A DNA stretch of 10,672 bases from an uncultured Porphyromonadaceae bacterium (GTDB taxonomy: Bacteria > Bacteroidota > Bacteroidia > Bacteroidales > Muribaculaceae). Under the pieces are notes generated by a model. The model saw only the letters and a program-made list of their open reading frames with translations, made no database searches and was not told the DNA's origin. The stretch lies in assembly GCA_902494595.1 (NCBI GenBank), contig CABUTY010000018.1, positions 1 to 10,672 of the forward strand, given 5' to 3'. Shown here piece by piece: positions 6,355-10,672 of this stretch. A program made the translations under genes and the position numbers. Each line of letters opens with the position of its first letter. Position 1 is the stretch's first letter.

Positions 6355-7712
6355 GTTTCCTGACGACGTGTGCATAGTATGAATAAGGGTTTGTAGGTGA
6401 GGGTACTTATCTGCGCCGGCGACGCTTTGGCTGAAGAGCTTCCAGCCACGCCCGTGTGCTTCAGATGCATGAGCAGATGACGGCGCGACTCGAACTCCAG
6501 CCGTATCGAAGAGCTCCCGATGTGTATTTGTTCAAAATATGGTTCAAGCCAGCTTTTCAGCTGCTCGGCCGACGGATATATAAGTGGCGCCGGGCGCAGA
6601 ATGTCGAGTTCGCCGAGATTGCCGGGGGCGAAAGTGGATATGGCGAGAATACCGCCGGCACGCAACCTGCTGGCGCAATTCCGGATAAAGCGGGGTATGT
6701 CGGCAAACCACTGTATGGCCGATGCCGACATTATGATGTCGTATACGTCGGAGCCGTCGGCAATCCAGCGTTCTGCATCCGCTTTATGATATGAAGCTTT
6801 GCAACCGATATCAAAGGGTCCTACCGACGCGATGTCGACGAAGTCGGCGCTTTCCGGATGCAGGAAAGAGCGCCATGCCGAGGTGAGGAAACCGGTGCCC
6901 GGACCGATTTCGAGCAGACGGCTAAAATCTCCGGAGGAGATGTCGGCCATACGGTCGGCCACGAGGCGCCCCAGATGAAGGGCAATCATCTGCTGGGCAA
7001 TGGCATGGGAATCGTATGTGCCGAAAGCTTTCTGAAAACGGTCCGACACTTTTTCGGTGTCGGCAATGACACCGCTGATGATACCTTGCAGGTCGGGGTA
7101 ATGGCTGCCGGGTATCTCCACAATCCTTGTAGCTGGACTCTGAAGCCATGCACGGCGCATGTTGGCGCACGGGAATATGCGGTCGTCGGCAGCAACATAT
7201 GCTCTTGTCCAGTTGAGATGCGGCATCGGAGAGACCGGCAGCTCTTCGAAAGTGCGTAGCTCTTCGGCAAGCTCCCTTATTCTTTCGTCGCACTCTTCAG
7301 CATCGCCGAACATGCTGCGGAAGGTGTTGCTGTCGGACATCATGCGGCGGCGGAATTTGCGCAGTGAGTCAGGAGTTAGACTCTCACGCGTCCCGGCGAA
7401 GATATGTGCCGGAATACCGTATAGGTCCGACACGGGGGCTACAGTGCCGTTTATGGCGAAAGCCTTCGATATGCGGGCAGGGGAGAGGGTATGGTCAGCG
7501 GCGCATACTCCTAATGACCAGGCAAACAGATATATCGTGTCATAGTCAGCGAGGCGGTCGTCAATTGAACCGAGACATCCGTAGTCGTATGCCACTGCCA
7601 CATCCCATCCGGGCATCTCTATATCCCGGTAGAGATGCGGTAGAGTGCTCCATCCCGCATATATCAGTATCAGGCGTCGGCTCTCTTTCCTTGAAATATA
7701 TTCTAACTTCAT
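6345..7712 (-). CDS. BioG-BioC fusion: pimeloyl-ACP methyl ester esterase and malonyl-ACP O-methyltransferase
   Basis: 455 residues carrying both gating enzymes of pimelate synthesis. Residues of about 1-215 are BioG (DUF452, alpha/beta hydrolase), which cleaves the methyl ester of pimeloyl-ACP. The nucleophile is S66 in LFAWSLGV, a relaxed G-x-S-x-G, with likely partners D176 or D177 in AADDRIFP and H204 in PGSHYPD. Residues of about 225-455 are BioC, a SAM-dependent methyltransferase that caps malonyl-ACP. It opens with the BioC-like RFQKAFGTYDSHAIAQQ, carries SAM motif I LLEIGPGTGFLT (266-277), and has the BioC-typical IIMSASAIQWF and LRAGGILAISTFAPGNLGE. The ATG overlaps the bioF stop in an ATGA arrangement, so translation is probably coupled. 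Fusion would keep the enzyme that blocks the carboxyl group and the one that frees it at equal amounts. Both halves look intact. Confidence 0.92.
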   Translation of the reverse strand: MKLEYISRKESRRLILIYAGWSTLPHLYRDIEMPGWDVAVAYDYGCLGSIDDRLADYDTIYLFAWSLGVCAADHTLSPARISKAFAINGTVAPVSDLYGIPAHIFAGTRESLTPDSLRKFRRRMMSDSNTFRSMFGDAEECDERIRELAEELRTFEELPVSPMPHLNWTRAYVAADDRIFPCANMRRAWLQSPATRIVEIPGSHYPDLQGIISGVIADTEKVSDRFQKAFGTYDSHAIAQQMIALHLGRLVADRMADISSGDFSRLLEIGPGTGFLTSAWRSFLHPESADFVDIASVGPFDIGCKASYHKADAERWIADGSDVYDIIMSASAIQWFADIPRFIRNCASRLRAGGILAISTFAPGNLGELDILRPAPLIYPSAEQLKSWLEPYFEQIHIGSSSIRLEFESRRHLLMHLKHTGVAGSSSAKASPAQISTLTYKPLFILCTRRQETCR

Positions 7713-8824
7713 TTCTGCATCGTTTCTTTGATGATACCGGCCACCGTCAAAGTGTAATCCTCCGACATGGAGGCATTGAGAGAGAAGCGGATTCTTTCGC
7801 CGCCAGGGGGTACGGTAGGGCGCCGAATGGGAAGGGCCATGATGCCTTTATCCGCCAGACGGCGGCTGAGCTCCAAGGCCTTGTCGGCCGATCCGGTAAG
7901 CAACGGTACTATGGGAGTGTCGCCATCGGGGAGACCGAGCTGTGTTCTGAAGAGACGGCTGATTCTCTTTAGATGTTCACGTTCTTCCGCCATATCGGCG
8001 AGCGCATCCACCATCGTCAGCGACCATTCCATCACTGCGGGAGGAAGCGCCGTGGAGAATATAAAGCTGCGCGACGTGTTTATAAGAAAATCAGTCAAGC
8101 ACCTGTCGGCAATGCAGAATGCTCCCATGGATGCTGCCGCCTTGCCCAATGTGCCCACGATTATATCCACGCTGTCGATGACGCCTGTTTCCTCGCACAA
8201 GCCGAGACCCTGCCGCCCTCTGACGCCGAAAGCGTGTGCCTCGTCGATATAGAGAAGCACATCTGGATATTTCTCACGCAGAGCTACAAGCTCCGCGAGA
8301 GGCGCCTTGTCGCCATCCATGCTGTAGATGCTTTCGGCCATGACCACTATCTGACGGTGATTGCCTGACTCTCTGGCGAGGATGGCGTCGAGAGCTGCGA
8401 TATCATTGTGTGGAAAACGTTTGAAGGCGCATCTTCCAGCCATGAGGCCGTCAATCATGGAGGCATGCACAAGCTTGTCGGCCACGAAAAGGGTATCGGG
8501 AATGTTGAGAGCAGCCACAATCCCTACATTGGCATGATAGCCGGAGTTGAAACAGAGGGCTGGGCGGCCATATAGCGAGGCAAGCCGTTCTTCGAGCCGG
8601 CTGTGGGAGAGCTGTCGGAAAGAGAGCAGGCGTGACGCCGACGAAGTGTATGAGCCGGATGGTCTCTCAAACTTTTCCTGCCGCCTCGCCAGCCCCATAT
8701 AATCGTTGCTGCACAGGTCGACTAGACGCATCCCATCGCGTTGGGGAGGGATGCTCCTTAACCGCGCTTCTCCCGATAGCGATTCGAGAAAGCGGGCATA
8801 TCCGCTGTACCGTTCATTATCCAT
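7709..8824 (-). CDS. bioF: 8-amino-7-oxononanoate synthase (KAPA synthase)
   Basis: 371 residues, close to the usual 380-390 of BioF. It is a cytoplasmic PLP enzyme of the alpha-oxoamine synthase family, joining pimeloyl-ACP (or -CoA) and L-alanine to give KAPA. Visible family features are LCSNDYMGLA near residue 40, SASRLLS near 63, CFNSGYHANVG (91-101), DEAHAFGVRGRQGLG with D194 and H197, and the PLP lysine K228 in VGTLGKAAASMGAF. The family could also suggest 2-amino-3-ketobutyrate ligase or serine palmitoyltransferase, but the place between bioA and bioG-bioC settles it. The gap to bioA is 6 bases and the gene ends inside the start of bioG-bioC, so it is an internal operon member. No strong Shine-Dalgarno site is visible. 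Confidence 0.94.
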   Translation of the reverse strand: MDNERYSGYARFLESLSGEARLRSIPPQRDGMRLVDLCSNDYMGLARRQEKFERPSGSYTSSASRLLSFRQLSHSRLEERLASLYGRPALCFNSGYHANVGIVAALNIPDTLFVADKLVHASMIDGLMAGRCAFKRFPHNDIAALDAILARESGNHRQIVVMAESIYSMDGDKAPLAELVALREKYPDVLLYIDEAHAFGVRGRQGLGLCEETGVIDSVDIIVGTLGKAAASMGAFCIADRCLTDFLINTSRSFIFSTALPPAVMEWSLTMVDALADMAEEREHLKRISRLFRTQLGLPDGDTPIVPLLTGSADKALELSRRLADKGIMALPIRRPTVPPGGERIRFSLNASMSEDYTLTVAGIIKETMQK

Positions 8825-8830
8825 TGTGTA

Positions 8831-10126
8831 TCACAGATGTTTTTTAGTCGGGTCCATCATCTCTGTAAGTATGCTTATCAGCGCGCGGCAGAGCGTTCTG
8901 ACCTGACTGTCGCTGACGGCGAGATATGGCGGCATTATATAGCTGTTGCGACCGAAGGGACGTATCCATACCCCCGCATCCACGCACTTCTTCTGAAACT
9001 CCCCGAGGTCTACCGGCTCTTTGGTCTGAATAACCCCTATTCCACCCAGAACGCGCACATCATCCACAAAGGGGAGCTCCCGGGCGCCATCGAGCTCCTC
9101 ATGGAAAATATGCTCAATCTCTTTGACGCGCTGTTGCCACGGGGAGTCGAGCAGCAGCCTTGTGGAAGCCAGGGCCACGGCGCAGGCCAGCGGATTACCC
9201 ATGAATGTGGGGCCATGCATCATGACGCCCGATCGGGAGCGGCTTATCATGTCGGCCACTTTGCGGGAGGTGGCTACGGCGCTGAATGTCATATAGCCGC
9301 CGGTAATGGCTTTCCCTATGAGCATTATGTCGGGTTCCACGCCGGCATGTTCCCAGGCGAAGAGCTTGCCCGTACGCCCGAAACCGGTGGCGATCTCGTC
9401 GAAAATCAGGAGTATGCCCAGCCTGTCGCATTCCTTGCGCAGTTCGCGCAGATACTGCGGATGGTAGAACCTCATGCCTCCGGCACCCTGCACTATGGGT
9501 TCGAGAATAACGGCGGCGAGGCTTTCACAGTGGTCTTCGAGCAGACGGCGCATCGGTTCGAAATCGCCGGGATCCCATTCAGCGCCGAAACGGCACTGTG
9601 GCGCCGGGGCGAAATGGCGTATGGGAAGCGCCGGGCCGAAAGCCCCGTGCATGCCGGTTACCGGGTCGCATACCGACATGGCGTTCCATGTGTCGCCATG
9701 ATATCCGCTGCGTATGGTGGCGAAGTCGGTGCGGCGGGGATTGTCATGGGCCTGTACAGCCATCTTCATGGCAACCTCCGTGGCCACGGATCCCGAGTCG
9801 GCATAAAAGATGTGTTCCATACTCGGCGGCAGTATCTCCAGCAGGAGCTTGCCGAGGTCAATGGCCGGCTGGTGGGTGAGACCGCCGAACATCACATGGC
9901 TCATCCTGTCGAGCTGCGCTTTAGCCGCCGCGTTGAGCACGGGATGATTGTAGCCGTGTATCACGCACCACCATGACGACATGCCGTCGATAAGTTTGCG
10001 CCCGTCGCTTAATGTGAGTTCCGCTCCCTCGGCCGACACCACCTTATATGTCGGCAAAGGATTATGGGTGGATGTATAGGGATGCCATAGATGCTCCCGG
10101 TCAAAAGTGTCGTGTAATTCGTTCAT
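8831..10126 (-). CDS. bioA: Adenosylmethionine-8-amino-7-oxononanoate aminotransferase (DAPA synthase)
   Basis: 431 residues, about the length of the E. coli enzyme. It is a cytoplasmic class III PLP aminotransferase that moves an amino group from S-adenosylmethionine to KAPA, forming 7,8-diaminononanoate. BioA-specific features include LWHPYTS with Y17, [14 protein letters not shown] at 49-62, [14 protein letters not shown] near 110-123, [13 protein letters not shown] with D243, the PLP lysine K272 in [10 protein letters not shown], and [15 protein letters not shown] with T307. The Trp-Trp and Tyr17 residues separate BioA from other class III aminotransferases. It is not fused to BioD, unlike the BioA-BioD fusion I recall from some Bacteroides. 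It heads the biotin cluster, 39 bases after priA. Confidence 0.95.
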   Translation of the reverse strand: MNELHDTFDREHLWHPYTSTHNPLPTYKVVSAEGAELTLSDGRKLIDGMSSWWCVIHGYNHPVLNAAAKAQLDRMSHVMFGGLTHQPAIDLGKLLLEILPPSMEHIFYADSGSVATEVAMKMAVQAHDNPRRTDFATIRSGYHGDTWNAMSVCDPVTGMHGAFGPALPIRHFAPAPQCRFGAEWDPGDFEPMRRLLEDHCESLAAVILEPIVQGAGGMRFYHPQYLRELRKECDRLGILLIFDEIATGFGRTGKLFAWEHAGVEPDIMLIGKAITGGYMTFSAVATSRKVADMISRSRSGVMMHGPTFMGNPLACAVALASTRLLLDSPWQQRVKEIEHIFHEELDGARELPFVDDVRVLGGIGVIQTKEPVDLGEFQKKCVDAGVWIRPFGRNSYIMPPYLAVSDSQVRTLCRALISILTEMMDPTKKHL

Positions 10127-10165
10127 GGTCTTAGACTGTGTTTACTTTTAACACGAATTTAATAT
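10127..10165 (-). promoter_or_regulatory. Short gap before bioA with an imperfect palindrome; possible operator
   Basis: The 39-base gap is AT-rich and holds GTGTTTACTTTTAACAC at 10138-10154, with perfect 5-base arms (GTGTT / AACAC) around 7 bases. A degenerate -7 box, TAAATTCG, lies at 10154-10161 on the minus strand, but I see no matching TTTG about 20 bases upstream, so a full promoter is not supported. An operator for a biotin repressor is possible, since BirA-type sites contain GTTTAC/GTAAAC or GTTAAC cores, but the arm spacing is shorter than in classical BirA sites. Transcription from priA into bioA is an equal possibility. Confidence 0.25.
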
Positions 10166-10672
10166 TTATACGGGGTCGACGTCGTAGTAAATCTGCGCAC
10201 CCTTCATGTCGGGCGATGCCGCCATGCGCGTGTATACATCTCGGAGTATGTCCTTGACCTTTTTCATGGATGCGTTGGCCTCTATCTTCAGCATTATCCC
10301 CTGGATATACCATAGCGCCACCCTGCTTACAAAAGGCTTTTCCGGTCCAAGCACCCTGTTGCCGAAAATCCTGCGCAACTCCAGCGTGTATTCGCGGGCT
10401 ATGCGGTCGACGCTCCGTGCATCCTTATGCTTGATATATATGTTGATAACCTTGGTGAAGGGAGGATACCGGTATTTGCGGCGTTCCTCTATCTCCACAT
10501 TGTAGAATCCCTTGAAGTCGTGGGCCTTTACAAATCGGAGCACATGGTCGTCGGGGCGGCTGGTCTGTATGTCGACACGTCCTTTCTCCTCACGGCGTCC
10601 GGCGCGGCCCGCAACCTGCTCAAGCATGTTGAAAGCTCTTTCGTTGCTCCTGAAATCGGGAAAGATGAGAGA
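10166..10672 (-). CDS. priA: Primosomal protein N' (PriA replication-restart helicase), C-terminal part
   Basis: 168 codons plus stop; the frame is open to the right edge, so the start lies outside. PriA is a superfamily 2 DNA helicase that rebuilds the replisome at stalled forks. The visible part starts SLIFPDFRSNERAFNML and continues with QVAGRAGRREEKG, helicase motif VI, followed by VDIQTSRPDDH. The C-terminal domain follows, with the typical EIEERRKYRYPPFTKVINI segment and ending AQIYYDVDPV. The zinc-binding cysteines and Walker motifs would be further upstream and cannot be checked. It is probably not functionally tied to the biotin genes, only adjacent. Confidence 0.95.
   Translation of the reverse strand, partial: SLIFPDFRSNERAFNMLEQVAGRAGRREEKGRVDIQTSRPDDHVLRFVKAHDFKGFYNVEIEERRKYRYPPFTKVINIYIKHKDARSVDRIAREYTLELRRIFGNRVLGPEKPFVSRVALWYIQGIMLKIEANASMKKVKDILRDVYTRMAASPDMKGAQIYYDVDPV

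Noticed and set aside
7364..7972. A 202-codon plus-strand ORF across the bioF/bioG-bioC junction
   Set aside because: It is antisense to two intact overlapping biotin genes and has no recognisable domain.
8837..9976. A 379-codon plus-strand ORF opposite bioA
   Set aside because: It lies wholly antisense to an intact, well-recognised gene, has no domain or promoter, and its frame is open because of the codon use of bioA on the other strand.
1..10672. CRISPR array, tRNA, rRNA, complete insertion sequence or phage gene
   Set aside because: I saw no regular repeat-spacer pattern, no tRNA-like cloverleaf, no rRNA-like sequence and no transposase or integrase in any frame.

Overview
The window reads as chromosomal DNA of a Bacteroidales bacterium, possibly a gut Muribaculaceae-type member; I cannot place it more precisely. 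The reasons are a well-formed Bacteroidetes promoter (TTTG, 20 bases, TATCTTTG), a BioG-BioC fusion, a type Ibeta DAHP synthase fused to chorismate mutase, BspA-like leucine-rich-repeat proteins, and a C13-like protease with a C-terminal tail resembling type IX secretion signals. Every gene I can support lies on the minus strand, so the window is described below from right to left, in the direction of transcription.

Right part (10672 to 5275), housekeeping metabolism. The 3' end of priA (replication restart helicase) is followed after 39 bases by a compact biotin cluster: bioA, bioF and a bioG-bioC fusion. bioF and bioG-bioC overlap by 4 bases. The fusion in turn overlaps by 10 bases the start of a bifunctional DAHP synthase/chorismate mutase gene. 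In pathway order, BioC methylates malonyl-ACP so that it can enter fatty-acid elongation, BioG frees pimeloyl-ACP from its methyl ester, BioF makes 8-amino-7-oxononanoate (KAPA), and BioA makes 7,8-diaminononanoate (DAPA). The next enzymes, BioD and BioB, are not in the window. In the place where a further biotin gene might be expected sits the aromatic-pathway entry enzyme.

Middle (5274 to 4877). A gap of about 400 bases holds a doubtful 70-codon ORF with an internal short direct repeat, then an AT-rich stretch with a clear promoter reading leftward.

Left part (4876 to 1), a probable three-gene secreted-protein operon: a complete BspA-like LRR protein, a C13/caspase-like cysteine peptidase of about 914 residues, and a second LRR protein that runs off the left edge. 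The two LRR genes are close paralogs, forming direct repeats of at least 650 bp about 4.2 kb apart with the protease between them. Their similarity is patchy: one 79-base segment has a single mismatch while neighbouring segments differ far more. This LRR-protease-LRR unit is the most interesting part of the window. Its function is unknown to me.
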